Of a stretch of DNA of 64,000 nt, positions 1 through 9,300 are shown piece after piece; the first letter of the stretch is position 1; each line of letters starts with the position of its first letter. The notes beneath the pieces are model-generated. The model made no database searches. It was not told the DNA's origin and saw only the letters and a list, made by a program, of their open reading frames with translations. Source of the stretch: Arthrobacter sp. Bi83. Its GTDB lineage: Bacteria; Actinomycetota; Actinomycetes; Actinomycetales; Micrococcaceae. The translations under genes were made by a program, and so were the position numbers. The DNA lies in contig NZ_CAKKLY010000018.1 of assembly GCF_918698095.1 (NCBI RefSeq), forward strand, positions 20,668 to 84,667. The letters are read 5' to 3'.

Positions 1-691
1 GGAACACTACAAAACCGTGGTGGCTGCCGGCGTCGACATCTTTATCATCCGCGGAACTACCGTGTCCGCCGAGCATGTCTCAAAAGACCACGAGCCGCTG
101 AACCTCAAGCAGTTCATCTATGAACTCGACGTGCCGGTGATCGTGGGCGGCGCTGCCGGCTACACCCCCGCACTGCACCTGATGCGGACAGGCGCTGCCG
201 GCGTCCTGGTCGGGTTTGGCGGCGGGGCCACCACCACCACGCGCCGCGCGCTGGGCATCCATTCGCCCATGGCGTCGGCCATTTCCGACGTCGCCGCCGC
301 CCGCCGGGACTACATGGACGAGTCCGGCGGACGGTACGCCCATGTCATTGCCGACGGCGGCATGGGCGCCTCGGGCGACATCGTCAAGGCGATCGCCATG
401 GGCGCTGACGCCGTCATGCTTGGCAGTGCGCTGGCCCGGGCGGAAGAGGCACCGGGCAAGGGCTGGCACTGGGGCCAGGAGGCCCACCACCTGGAGTCCC
501 CCCGCGGCGACAGGGTCAACGTCGGCACGGTGGGACCGCTCAAGGAGGTCCTCTTCGGGCCGGGCCACCACACCAACGGCACCTCCAACCTGATTGGCGC
601 ACTGCGCCGCTCCATGGCCACCACCGGCTATTCGGACCTTAAGGAGTTCCAGCGGGTCGACGTCGTGGTGTCGCCGTACGCCGGCAACTGA
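1..691 (+). CDS. guaB3: GuaB3-family IMP dehydrogenase-related protein, 5' truncated
   Basis: C-terminal part of an IMPDH/GMP reductase TIM barrel; the reading frame is open from base 2, so the gene begins outside the window. The glycine-rich phosphate-binding segments VLVGFGGGATTTTRRALGI and HVIADGGMGASGDIVKAIAMG and the tail WHWGQEAHH...PRGDRV are typical of the actinobacterial GuaB3 group. In true IMPDH the loop after the first glycine cluster carries the catalytic Cys (GSxCTTR type); here the equivalent stretch is GGGATTTTRR with no Cys. It therefore probably does not act as a classical IMP dehydrogenase; a GMP-reductase-like role has been proposed for this group. guaA lies about 4 kb downstream on the same strand, fitting purine metabolism. 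Family is certain, reaction less so. Confidence 0.93.
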   Translation, partial: EHYKTVVAAGVDIFIIRGTTVSAEHVSKDHEPLNLKQFIYELDVPVIVGGAAGYTPALHLMRTGAAGVLVGFGGGATTTTRRALGIHSPMASAISDVAAARRDYMDESGGRYAHVIADGGMGASGDIVKAIAMGADAVMLGSALARAEEAPGKGWHWGQEAHHLESPRGDRVNVGTVGPLKEVLFGPGHHTNGTSNLIGALRRSMATTGYSDLKEFQRVDVVVSPYAGN

Positions 692-780
692 CGCTTCCGC
701 CTTCCTCCCGTGCCCTGCCCATCGGCAGAGGTAAGAAGTACTCTTTGAACTACGACGTTCGATGAGGATGGAGGCGTATC

Positions 781-2532
781 ATGATCAGTTTTGCTGGTGG
801 TTCGGCCGTGCCCAAGGGCGCCCTGGGACCGGAGGCGAGGGAAGCCTCCCTCGCCGCGCTCAAGGCCACCACGGAGCCGGGCAAGGAGCTTGACATCCTC
901 ATCGTCGGCGGCGGAATCGTGGGCTGTGGTGCTGCGCTCGACGCCATCACCAGGGGACTGAGTGTCGGCATAGTGGAAGCAAGCGACTGGGCGGCCGGCA
1001 CCTCTTCCCGTTCCTCCAAGCTCATCCACGGCGGACTCCGCTACCTGGAGATGCTGGACTTCGGGCTGGTCAAGGAGGCGCTGCAGGAACGCGGCCTGCT
1101 TCTCTCGGAGCTGGCGCCGCACCTCGCGCGGCCGGTCCCGTTTCTCTATCCGCTGCACAAGCCGTTTTTTGAGCGGCCCTACATCGGGGCGGGCATCGCG
1201 CTGTACGACCTCATGTCCATCTCCGGCGGCCACAAGCGCGGGGTTCCGTTCCATAAGCACCTGACGCGGCGCGGCACCCTGCGGGCGGCGCCCAGCCTGA
1301 AGGACGATGCCTTCGTTGGATCCATCCGGTACTACGACGGGCAGGTGGACGATGCCAAGTACGTGGCCAACCTCGTCCGTACCGCCGCCCACTACGGGGC
1401 CCACGCCGTCAACCAGATGGCGGTGGTGGATTTCCTCCGGGAGGGGGAACGCGTGGTGGGTGCCAAGGTGGTCAACCACGAGGACGGGTCCGCCTTCAAA
1501 ATCAGGGCCAAGCAGGTCATCAATGCCACCGGGGTCTGGACGGACGAGACACAGGCCATGGTCACGGACCGCGGCCAGCTCAAGGTCCGCGCCTCCAAAG
1601 GCATCCACCTCGTGGTGCCCAGGGACCGGTTCCAATCAACCGTCGGCCTCATTTTGCGGACCGAGAAGTCCGTACTGTTCGTCATTCCCTGGGGCCGGCA
1701 CTGGATCATTGGAACCACTGACACTGACTGGCACCTGGACAAGGCCCATCCGGCGGCATCCAGCAAGGACATCGACTACCTGCTGGAACACGTGAACAAG
1801 GTCCTCAAGAGGCCCCTTACCCGGGAGGACGTCGAGGGCGTGTACGCCGGTCTCCGCCCGCTGCTGGCGGGGGAGAATGACTCCACCGCCAAGCTGTCCC
1901 GCGAGCACGTGGTGGCCCATCCGGTGCCTGGGCTCGTCGTGGTGGCCGGGGGCAAGTGGACCACGTACCGGGTCATGGCCAAGGACGCCGTGGACGAAGC
2001 CACCCGGAGCATGGACGAACGCGTGCCCCCGAGCTGCACGGAAACAATCCCGCTCCTGGGCGCCAGCGGATTCAAAGCAGCCTGGAACCGCCGCAACCGG
2101 ACGGCGGAGGAGAGCGGCGTGCACGTGGCCCGCGTGGAGCACCTGCTCAACCGCTACGGGTCCATGACGTCCGAAGTGCTGGCCCTTATCCGCGAGAACC
2201 CTGAGCTTGCAGAGCCCCTGCCCGGGGCAGACGACTACCTGCAGGCCGAGGCCGTCTACGCGGCAACCCACGAAGGCGCCCGTCATGTGCACGACGTCCT
2301 GACCCGTCGAACCCGCATTTCCATCGAATCGTGGGACCGCGGTGTGTCGGCCGTACCGGTAGTCGCTAAGCTTATGGGAGAAATTCTTGGCTGGAGCGAT
2401 GCGCAGCGGGAAAGCGAAATCAAGCATTACCTGGCGCGGGTGGAGGCCGAAAGGCTCAGTCAGCAGCAGCCGGACGACGAGTCCGCAGACGCTGCTCGCC
2501 TGGGCGTGGAGGACATCGTCCCGCTGCGCTGA
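781..2532 (+). CDS. glpD: Glycerol-3-phosphate dehydrogenase (FAD-dependent)
   Basis: 583 residues, the usual size for GlpD, which oxidises sn-glycerol 3-phosphate to dihydroxyacetone phosphate and passes electrons to the membrane quinone pool. The FAD-binding Rossmann motif ILIVGGGIVGCGAALDA lies at about residues 40-54, followed by the family segment GTSSRSSKLIHGGLRYLE; further on are GLRPLL and GGKWTTYRVMA, conserved in the DAO/GlpD fold. The C-terminal domain ends with the usual helical segment. ATG is preceded by a GGATGGAGG ribosome site 8 nt upstream. The gene follows guaB3 by 89 nt on the same strand, so it may be transcribed with it or from its own promoter. No glpF or glpK is next to it. 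Confidence 0.96.
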   Translation: MISFAGGSAVPKGALGPEAREASLAALKATTEPGKELDILIVGGGIVGCGAALDAITRGLSVGIVEASDWAAGTSSRSSKLIHGGLRYLEMLDFGLVKEALQERGLLLSELAPHLARPVPFLYPLHKPFFERPYIGAGIALYDLMSISGGHKRGVPFHKHLTRRGTLRAAPSLKDDAFVGSIRYYDGQVDDAKYVANLVRTAAHYGAHAVNQMAVVDFLREGERVVGAKVVNHEDGSAFKIRAKQVINATGVWTDETQAMVTDRGQLKVRASKGIHLVVPRDRFQSTVGLILRTEKSVLFVIPWGRHWIIGTTDTDWHLDKAHPAASSKDIDYLLEHVNKVLKRPLTREDVEGVYAGLRPLLAGENDSTAKLSREHVVAHPVPGLVVVAGGKWTTYRVMAKDAVDEATRSMDERVPPSCTETIPLLGASGFKAAWNRRNRTAEESGVHVARVEHLLNRYGSMTSEVLALIRENPELAEPLPGADDYLQAEAVYAATHEGARHVHDVLTRRTRISIESWDRGVSAVPVVAKLMGEILGWSDAQRESEIKHYLARVEAERLSQQQPDDESADAARLGVEDIVPLR

Positions 2533-2584
2533 GATCGCAATCCGCCGCGGAAGAGGCGCTCGGCCTCACTGAAGGGACACCACT

Positions 2585-3073
2585 TTGGCGGAACCACTGG
2601 ACCGTTACGATGCGGAGCTCACCACACCGGAAATGGTGATTCTGGAGATGGACGCAACGGACAAACTGGATGCATCGATGCAGCTTGCCCGCAAGCTGTA
2701 CGACGCCGGCCGCATCTCCGACCTCGACGGCTTCCTGAAGCACGTCAACGCGCGGGAGCACCAGCTGGCTACCGGGTTGCCCGGGGGAGTGGGACTGCCT
2801 CACGCCCGCAGCGAATTTGTGTCACGGACCTCCATCGCCGTGGGCATCACCAAGTACGGGAAAGCCCTCGACTTCGGCGCTGCCGACGGCCCGGCAACCG
2901 TGGTGCTCCTGATCGCCACTCCCGCGAGCTCCTTCTCGGACCACCTCGAGGTGCTGGCCACCCTCGCCAGGTCCTTGTCCAAGGAATCCTTCCGTGAGTC
3001 CCTGCGCCGGGCGTATGACGCCGAAGTGATCGCGGAACTGATCAACTCGAGCCTGGTCTTCTTCGACCACTGA
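2585..3073 (+). CDS. PTS EIIA component, fructose/mannitol (PtsN-like) family
   Basis: 162 residues covering a single EIIA type-2 domain. The phospho-acceptor histidine is H73 in GLPHAR; the flanking G-x-G-LPHAR pattern and the later TVVLLIATPASSFSDHLEVLATLARSL segment are diagnostic of the family. It would accept phosphate from HPr and pass it to an EIIB domain, or act as a PtsN-like regulator. No EIIB or EIIC lies nearby, so it is an orphan IIA. The TTG start at 2585 is supported by GAAGGGA about 6 nt upstream. It sits 52 nt after glpD, suggesting cotranscription. Its transport partner, if any, cannot be told from this window. Confidence 0.88.
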   Translation: MAEPLDRYDAELTTPEMVILEMDATDKLDASMQLARKLYDAGRISDLDGFLKHVNAREHQLATGLPGGVGLPHARSEFVSRTSIAVGITKYGKALDFGAADGPATVVLLIATPASSFSDHLEVLATLARSLSKESFRESLRRAYDAEVIAELINSSLVFFDH

Positions 3074-3120
3074 AACCTGTGGAACCACCAGCCGTTTCGT
3101 TGTTCTACACGCGGACGAAG

Positions 3121-3126
3121 TACGGT
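3121..3126 (+). promoter_or_regulatory. -10 element for leaderless SURF1 transcript
   Basis: TACGGT is separated from the GTG start at 3133 by exactly 6 nt (TAAGGG). That puts the expected transcription start at or next to the start codon, so the mRNA would be leaderless. The -35 region is not recognisable. Confidence 0.5.
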
Positions 3127-3132
3127 TAAGGG

Positions 3133-3981
3133 GTGTGGAAAACAGCCCTCAAGCCCCGGTGGATCGCAGGCCTCGTTTTTGCGATCGTCCTTTCCGGTGT
3201 GTTTGTGCTGCTCAGCCAGTGGCAGTTCGGCAGGTCCACGACGCCCGAGGTGCCGGTCAATCCGACCACCGAGGAAGTCAAGGACCTCACCGGCACGCTG
3301 AAACCCGGCGAATTCTTCCGCGGTTCGGTGGCCGACCAGATGGTCACCGCCACCGGCACCTATGATCCCGCCAAGCAGGTCCTCGTTCCGGGCCGACTTA
3401 AGGGCGGCAAGACCGGATACTGGGTGGTTGCGGCCTTCGCCGTCACCGACGCCCCGGTGCTCAAGGGCACGGCAGCGTCCCCGAAAACCTGGATACCGGT
3501 GGCGCGCGGATGGATTGCCGATCCCGCGGAAGCGGGCGCCCCGCCGTCGGGCACCATCCGGCTGACCGGGCGGCTCCTGCCGTCCGAGGCGCCGGTGCCC
3601 AATATTGCCCCCGCACCGGGTCAGGCCTCCGCGGTGTCGGTCGCGGAACTGATCAACGTCTGGAACGTCAGCAGCTACCCGGCTTTCGTTTCCGCCACTG
3701 CCGAGCTTTCCGGAACGTCCGACGTCGGTGCTGCCGGCGCCGCCGGCGGCCTCGAGCCGCTCAGCATCGGCGCCCAGCCCCCGCCGGCAAAGATCAATTG
3801 GCTCAATCTTTTTTATTCCGTGGAATGGATTGTCTTCGCCGGTTTCGCCCTCTTCATCTGGTGGCGGCTGGTCAAGGACGACCACCAGCGGCGCCTTGAG
3901 GACGAGCTTGATGACCAGCACGAACAGTCCCAAGGCGGACAGACCCATCACGACCAGACCCAACAAAAGGTACAGCCATGA
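3133..3981 (+). CDS. SURF1 family membrane protein (cytochrome oxidase biogenesis)
   Basis: 282 residues with the SURF1 layout: an N-terminal transmembrane helix at about residues 9-28 ending in the family motif LLSQWQFGRS, a large extracytoplasmic domain, and a second helix near residues 222-243. The central RGWI(A)DP segment and the FYSVEWIVFAGFALFIWWRL segment are also typical. Members assist assembly of haem-copper cytochrome c oxidase. The C-terminus is a charged Gln/Asp/His-rich cytoplasmic tail. GTG is the likely start because a -10 hexamer lies 6 nt upstream. The 3' end overlaps the next gene by 4 nt (ATGA), indicating translational coupling. Confidence 0.92.
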   Translation: MWKTALKPRWIAGLVFAIVLSGVFVLLSQWQFGRSTTPEVPVNPTTEEVKDLTGTLKPGEFFRGSVADQMVTATGTYDPAKQVLVPGRLKGGKTGYWVVAAFAVTDAPVLKGTAASPKTWIPVARGWIADPAEAGAPPSGTIRLTGRLLPSEAPVPNIAPAPGQASAVSVAELINVWNVSSYPAFVSATAELSGTSDVGAAGAAGGLEPLSIGAQPPPAKINWLNLFYSVEWIVFAGFALFIWWRLVKDDHQRRLEDELDDQHEQSQGGQTHHDQTQQKVQP

Positions 3982-4487
3982 TTGAACCCAAGCCTGCCAT
4001 CCAGCCGCAGCCATCGAATTCAGCGGGCGCGGGGGCGAAGAAGCGACGTTTCGGCGGCACGCAGGCGCAGATCCGTTCTGCCCTGAAGTTCTACAAGGTC
4101 ATGGCCTACCTCACCGGTGCCATGCTGCTGCTGCTCTGCTCGGAACTGGTGGCCCGCTACGCCTTCGGCCAGTACCTGTTCGCGGGCGGAACGGACGCAG
4201 TGACCGGCGAGCCGTTCGGGTTCGGGTTTGCGGACGCGGAGCCCAAGGGTGTGCTCGGCGGCGTCAACGTATCGGTGACGGTGCTGATTGTTCACGGCTG
4301 GATGTACGTGGTGTACCTCATGTCCAACTTCCGGCTCTGGACGCTCATGCGCTGGCCGTTCGCCAAGATGGTCCTGCTGGCGCTCGGCGGGGTGGTCCCT
4401 TTCCTGTCCTTCATCGTGGAGAAGAAGTTCCACGCCGAGGTGGAGGCCGAACTCGCCGCCAACCCGGAGGCGGCAAGCCGCTACTAG
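3978..4487 (+). CDS. DUF3817 integral membrane protein
   Basis: 169 residues with an N-terminal Pro/Lys-rich cytoplasmic stretch, then three hydrophobic helices (about residues 37-55, 94-115 and 128-147). The pattern FYKVMAYLTGAMLLLLCSELVARY, then VLIVHGWMYVVYL, is that of DUF3817, an actinobacterial membrane family of unknown function. The gene starts inside the SURF1 stop codon and ends 78 nt before guaA; DUF3817 genes commonly sit next to guaA in actinobacteria. No catalytic motif is visible. Function unknown. Confidence 0.85.
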   Translation: MIEPKPAIQPQPSNSAGAGAKKRRFGGTQAQIRSALKFYKVMAYLTGAMLLLLCSELVARYAFGQYLFAGGTDAVTGEPFGFGFADAEPKGVLGGVNVSVTVLIVHGWMYVVYLMSNFRLWTLMRWPFAKMVLLALGGVVPFLSFIVEKKFHAEVEAELAANPEAASRY

Positions 4488-4565
4488 GCTGCCGTTGACG
4501 TTTCGTGCGTCACAGCAGGGCCCCTTAAGGTGCGTGCGGGTGACCGTGCAAAGTAGTCTAGGACG

Positions 4566-6155
4566 GTGACTACTCCCACTGCATCCCAGACTTCCCAGAA
4601 GCCGGTGCTGGTTGTTGACTACGGTGCCCAGTACGCGCAGCTGATTGCCCGCCGCGTCCGGGAAGCGAATGTGTATTCGGAAGTGGTTCCGCATACCTAC
4701 ACCACCGAGCAGCTCCTGGCCAAGAACCCTGCCGCCATCATCCTTTCCGGCGGGCCTTCCAGCGTCTACGCCGACGGCGCGCCGAGTGTCGGCGCCGACC
4801 TCTTCGAGGCAGGCGTCCCGGTCTTCGGCATCTGCTACGGCTTCCAGGCGATGGCCAACGCGCTGGGCGGGAAGGTCGACAAGACCGGTCTGCGCGAGTA
4901 CGGCTCCACCCAGACCACCATCCTTGGCGAGGGCCGCTCCGTGCTTGAGGGGATGCCGCAGCACCAGAACACGTGGATGAGCCACGGCGACTCTGTGCAC
5001 GAGGCACCGGAAGGCTTCGAAGTGCTGGCCACCACCGCCGGCGCCGAGGTTGCAGCCTTCGCGAACGAGGAAAAGTGCCTCTACGGCGTGCAGTGGCACC
5101 CGGAGGTCAAGCACTCCGCCTACGGCCAGCAGGTCCTCGAGAACTTCCTGTTCAAGGGCGCCAAGCTGGAACCGAACTGGACCACGGGCAACATCCTCGA
5201 GGAACAGGTGGACCGGATCCGCAAGCAGATCGGCGACGCCCGGGTCATCTGCGGCCTCTCCGGCGGCGTGGACTCGGCAGTCGCTGCCGCCCTCGTCCAG
5301 CGCGCCGTCGGCGACCAGCTGACCTGCGTGTTCGTGGACCATGGGCTGCTGCGCGAAGGCGAAGCCGAACAGGTGGAACGCGACTTCGTGGCCGCCACCG
5401 GCGTCAAGCTCTACGTGGCCAACGAGCAGGAGCGCTTCCAGTCGGCCCTGGCCGGCGTCAGCGATCCGGAGACCAAGCGCAAGATCATCGGCCGCGAATT
5501 CATCCGCGCGTTCGAAGAAGCCGAGCTTGCCATCATCGCCGAAGCTGCCGCGCACGGCGAAAAGATCAAGTTCCTCGTGCAGGGAACCCTGTACCCGGAC
5601 GTCGTCGAATCCGGTGGCGGCGAGGGTGCGGCGAACATCAAGAGCCACCACAACGTGGGCGGGCTGCCTGAGGACCTGCAGTTCGAGCTGGTCGAGCCGC
5701 TGCGCGCCCTGTTCAAGGACGAGGTCCGCGCCGTTGGTGCACAGCTGGGCCTGCCGCAGGAAATCGTGGGCCGCCAGCCCTTCCCCGGCCCCGGCCTCGG
5801 GATCCGGATCGTCGGCGAGGTCACCAAGGAACGCCTCGACCTGCTGCGCAAGGCGGACGCCATTGCCCGCGCCGAGCTGACCGCTGCCGGCCTCGACAAC
5901 GACGTCTGGCAGATGCCCGTCGTGCTGCTCGCGGACGTCCGCAGCGTGGGAGTCCAGGGCGACGGCCGGACCTACGGGCACCCCATCGTGCTGCGTCCCG
6001 TCTCCTCCGAGGACGCCATGACGGCCGACTGGTCACGCCTGCCGTACGATCTGCTGGCCCGGATTTCGAACCGGATCACGAACGAAGTCGACGGTGTCAA
6101 CCGGGTGGTGCTGGACGTCACCAGCAAGCCGCCGGGAACCATCGAGTGGGAATAG
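4566..6155 (+). CDS. guaA: GMP synthase (glutamine-hydrolysing)
   Basis: 529 residues. It converts XMP to GMP using ATP and glutamine-derived ammonia. The class I glutamine amidotransferase domain (about 14-200) has nucleophile C90 in [10 protein letters not shown] and the His/Glu pair H178/E180 in GVQWHPEV. The ATP-pyrophosphatase domain carries the PP-loop LSGGVDSA at about 231-238, and the C-terminal dimerisation domain ends [12 protein letters not shown], the family signature. The GTG start at 4566 lies 6 nt after TAGTCT (4554-4559) with no Shine-Dalgarno sequence, suggesting a leaderless mRNA separate from the upstream DUF3817 gene. A strong hairpin 9 nt after the stop closes the unit. 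Confidence 0.98.
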   Translation: MTTPTASQTSQKPVLVVDYGAQYAQLIARRVREANVYSEVVPHTYTTEQLLAKNPAAIILSGGPSSVYADGAPSVGADLFEAGVPVFGICYGFQAMANALGGKVDKTGLREYGSTQTTILGEGRSVLEGMPQHQNTWMSHGDSVHEAPEGFEVLATTAGAEVAAFANEEKCLYGVQWHPEVKHSAYGQQVLENFLFKGAKLEPNWTTGNILEEQVDRIRKQIGDARVICGLSGGVDSAVAAALVQRAVGDQLTCVFVDHGLLREGEAEQVERDFVAATGVKLYVANEQERFQSALAGVSDPETKRKIIGREFIRAFEEAELAIIAEAAAHGEKIKFLVQGTLYPDVVESGGGEGAANIKSHHNVGGLPEDLQFELVEPLRALFKDEVRAVGAQLGLPQEIVGRQPFPGPGLGIRIVGEVTKERLDLLRKADAIARAELTAAGLDNDVWQMPVVLLADVRSVGVQGDGRTYGHPIVLRPVSSEDAMTADWSRLPYDLLARISNRITNEVDGVNRVVLDVTSKPPGTIEWE

Positions 6156-6164
6156 CGTTTTGAG

Positions 6165-6192
6165 TGGCCGGTCTCCGCGAGGAGGCCGGCCA
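6165..6192 (+). terminator. Rho-independent terminator of guaA
   Basis: A 12-bp stem (TGGCCGGTCTCC / GGAGGCCGGCCA, one G-T wobble) closed by a GCGA tetraloop, followed by TTTGGCTTT. It lies 9 nt after the guaA stop. It also argues against starting the next ORF at the upstream GTG at 6164. Confidence 0.85.
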
Positions 6193-6328
6193 TTTGGCTT
6201 TCTGCCAAGCATGGTTTGGGACTGCCGTTTGTCCCGCGCAACCGGCGCAGGGTGAAATGCGCCGCAACTTAGCCCGTTCCAGTGTTGCGGTCTCTCACCA
6301 GCGGCCGTTTCCGGCTACGCTCGAAAGT

Positions 6329-9300
6329 ATGCCCGTATGGTCCAAGGCGTCACGTGCAAGCGCAGAAAAGAAGGCAGTAGTGTCAGTTGGTCAGGTCGAC
6401 TCAGAGGGTTCGGAGGAGCTCAGGAAGTGGCTGTCCGGGCTTAAGCCCGTCACCGGAGCGGACACCATGCTGCGCTTCACCAAAACGCCTGAAGGTTCCA
6501 TAGACCTGACGCATGCCCACCCATCCGGCCTTGCCCAGCTCATGGCCGGACGCCGCACCAGGCTGTCCACGCTGATCCGCGACCACCAGCAGTATGTTGT
6601 GGCTGCCCGCGCCTCCCGGAACCTTCGCTCCAAGATTTTCGAGCTGGCCAACGACCGCGGCATCGAAGCCGGTTACCTGTCCGCCGGGACCGTGGTGTGG
6701 ACATCCGCCGTCGGGGGCAAGCCCCAGCGAGTATCGGCGCCGGTCATGCTGACCGCCATCTCCCTTACCATCAGGCCCGGGGAAGACGACTACGAGCTTC
6801 AGCTCACGGAACAGGCCCGCATCAATCCGGCACTGATCCGCCACCTGAAGACCATCCACGGCATCGTTTTCGACGTCAACGCCGTCACCAGGATGGCCTA
6901 CAGCACCGCACGCTTCGACCCGCAGCCCGTGCTGGACAGACTCAGCACCCTCGTCAAACCCATCCACGGCGCCGAGGTGGAGCACAACCTGCTCGTTTCG
7001 ACGTTCGCGGACCTTGCGGGCAACCTCGACGACCCCTGGATCAACCAGCAAAACCCCCTCGTGGCCGCCCTGTCCCGTGCCGCGGCCGGGGAAGCCGGTG
7101 ACCTCCCGGTGCTGCAGCCCGGACGCTTCCCGAGCGTGGACGAACGTGATCCAGCCAGCGAACTGCTCCTGCTCGACGCCGACGCGGACCAGCAGTATGT
7201 GATCGACGCCGTGCGGGCAGGGGACTCGCTCCTGGTCAGCAGCCCGCCCGGCACCGGACAGACCCAGACGGCGATCAATACCGTTGGTGCGCTGGTGGAT
7301 GAAGGCAAGACTGTCCTCGTGGTGGGGGACCGGCGCGCCAGCCTCAATGAAGTGGCTGCCCGCTTCGAGGGCCTGGGGCTGGAGTCCATCCTGTTCCAGC
7401 TGTCCGGCAGCGCGACGCCCCAGCAGCTCAAGGGGCAGCTGGTCAGGGCAATCGTGCGGAACGAAAAATCAGCCGAGCCGCGGCTGGGCAGCCTGCACAA
7501 GACACTCATCGAGCACCGGCACGCCCTGATGGACCACGTGGCGTCGCTGCACAACGTCCGCAAGCGATGGGGCTGCTCGCCCTACCAAGCAATGCAGTCG
7601 CTGGCGGAACTGACCTCAATTCAGCCCGCCCCGGCCACCACCGTGCGGCTGAAGCGCAGCGTGCTGGACAACATCCGGGACCGGGAAGAACTCGCGGGCC
7701 GGCTGAAGCGCGCCGCGGAACTCGGGAGCTTCAGCAGCGCTTCCACGTCCAGCCCGTGGCACGGCGCCCGCCTCGTGACGCGCAAGGAGACAGAAGAAGC
7801 GCAGGAGCTCGCGCGCTCGGTGGAGAAAAAGCTGCCGGTGCTGCACAGCCGCATGAAGGACGTCGCGGACCATGCCGAGATCCGGCTCGGTGGGAACTTT
7901 GCGGAGTGGGGTGCCCAGCTCCGGTTGCTGGTGGCAGTCCGGGAGAGCCTGGATAAGTTCACCCCGGACATTTTCGACCGGCCGGTCCACGACCTGATCT
8001 CCGCGACCGCGTCGTCGGCCTGGCGGCGTGAGCACGGCATCGACATGCCGTCCATGCAGCGGTCGCGCCTGCGCCGCGTAGCGAAGGAATACGTCCGCCC
8101 GGGCGTGCACATCGCCGACCTTCACAGTTCGCTGGCGCTGGTCCAGGAGCAGCGTGCCCTGTGGTCGGACTATGCCACCACGCAGCGGCATCCGGCGGTT
8201 CCATCCGGCCTCGCCGAGATCAGCATCATGTACCGCGGGCTCACCCGCGAACTGAAGATGCTCGGAGACGCGCTGCGGCATACGGCGGCCGGTGGAGCAC
8301 TCGAAAAAACGGCCTACCCGGAACTGATGGAGCGGCTGGAGCGGCTGGTGGCGGACACCCAGACCCTCCAGACGTTGCCTGAACGCACACTCCTCATCGA
8401 GAACATGCGCGAGCACGGCCTCGGCGAACTGCTTGCCGACCTCTCGGAGCGGGAGGTCCCGGCGGAGTCCGTCGCGGCGGAGCTTGACCTGGCCTGGTGG
8501 CAGTCCGCGCTCGAAGCAATGATCAGCGGCGACGACTACCTCGCCATGTCCGACGGCGACGCCCTGCGCCAGCTCGAAGCCGAGTACAGACTTGCCGACA
8601 ACGCCCACATCGCCAGCGGTGCCGGGCGGCTGCGGTGGCAGCTCGCCGAGCGCTGGAGTGCCGGCATCGCGGAGAACCCGCGCCAGGCGGACCTCCTCCG
8701 GAGCCTCCTCAAGGACGGGCGGGTCACCCTTGCGGCGCTCACGGCCCAGGCTCCCGCGCTGGTTCCCATGCTGGTACCTGTCTGGTCGGTCAGCCCGTAC
8801 CTTATGACCGGTCTCCTGCCGGCCGAGCAGAAGTTTGACGCCGTGGTGATTCTCGACGCCGAAGCGACCTCGCTCCAGGCGGTCCTGCCCGCCGTGGCCC
8901 GGGCCAAGCAGGTTATTGCCTTTGGCGACGACAAGATTGCGAGCCCCCGTTCCTTCACGGTGGCGGTGGAGCGGCTCGCTGCCGGGGAACCGACGCACCA
9001 GAGTGTGGGGAGCGCCTTCAGCGCCCTTGCCGAGGTCTTGCCGATGTGGCGGCTGCGGTCCGTCTACCGCGCGGTGGACGAGGACCTCGTCCTGCAGCTC
9101 AGCAAGGGTTTTTACGACGGCGGCCTCCGCCGGCTGCCCGAAGGCCAGTCCGCGACTGGGCTGGACCGTGCCCTGCTGGTGGAGTACCTGCCCGACGGCA
9201 CGGGACTGCCGAGCGCGGACCACGAGGGCGTGGAGTCGGTAGTGGCCGAAGTGAACCGGGTGGTGGAGCTGGTGTTCGAACACGCCCGCTTCCGTCCCCG

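Noticed and set aside
4020..5981. 653-codon minus-strand open frame opposite guaA
   Set aside because: Shadow frame; guaA is unambiguous on the plus strand.
6164..6328. Extended N-terminus of the helicase-like gene from GTG 6164
   Set aside because: The first codons overlap the guaA terminator hairpin and show no ribosome site; ATG 6329 with a -10 element or GTG 6380 with AAAGAAGG is better.
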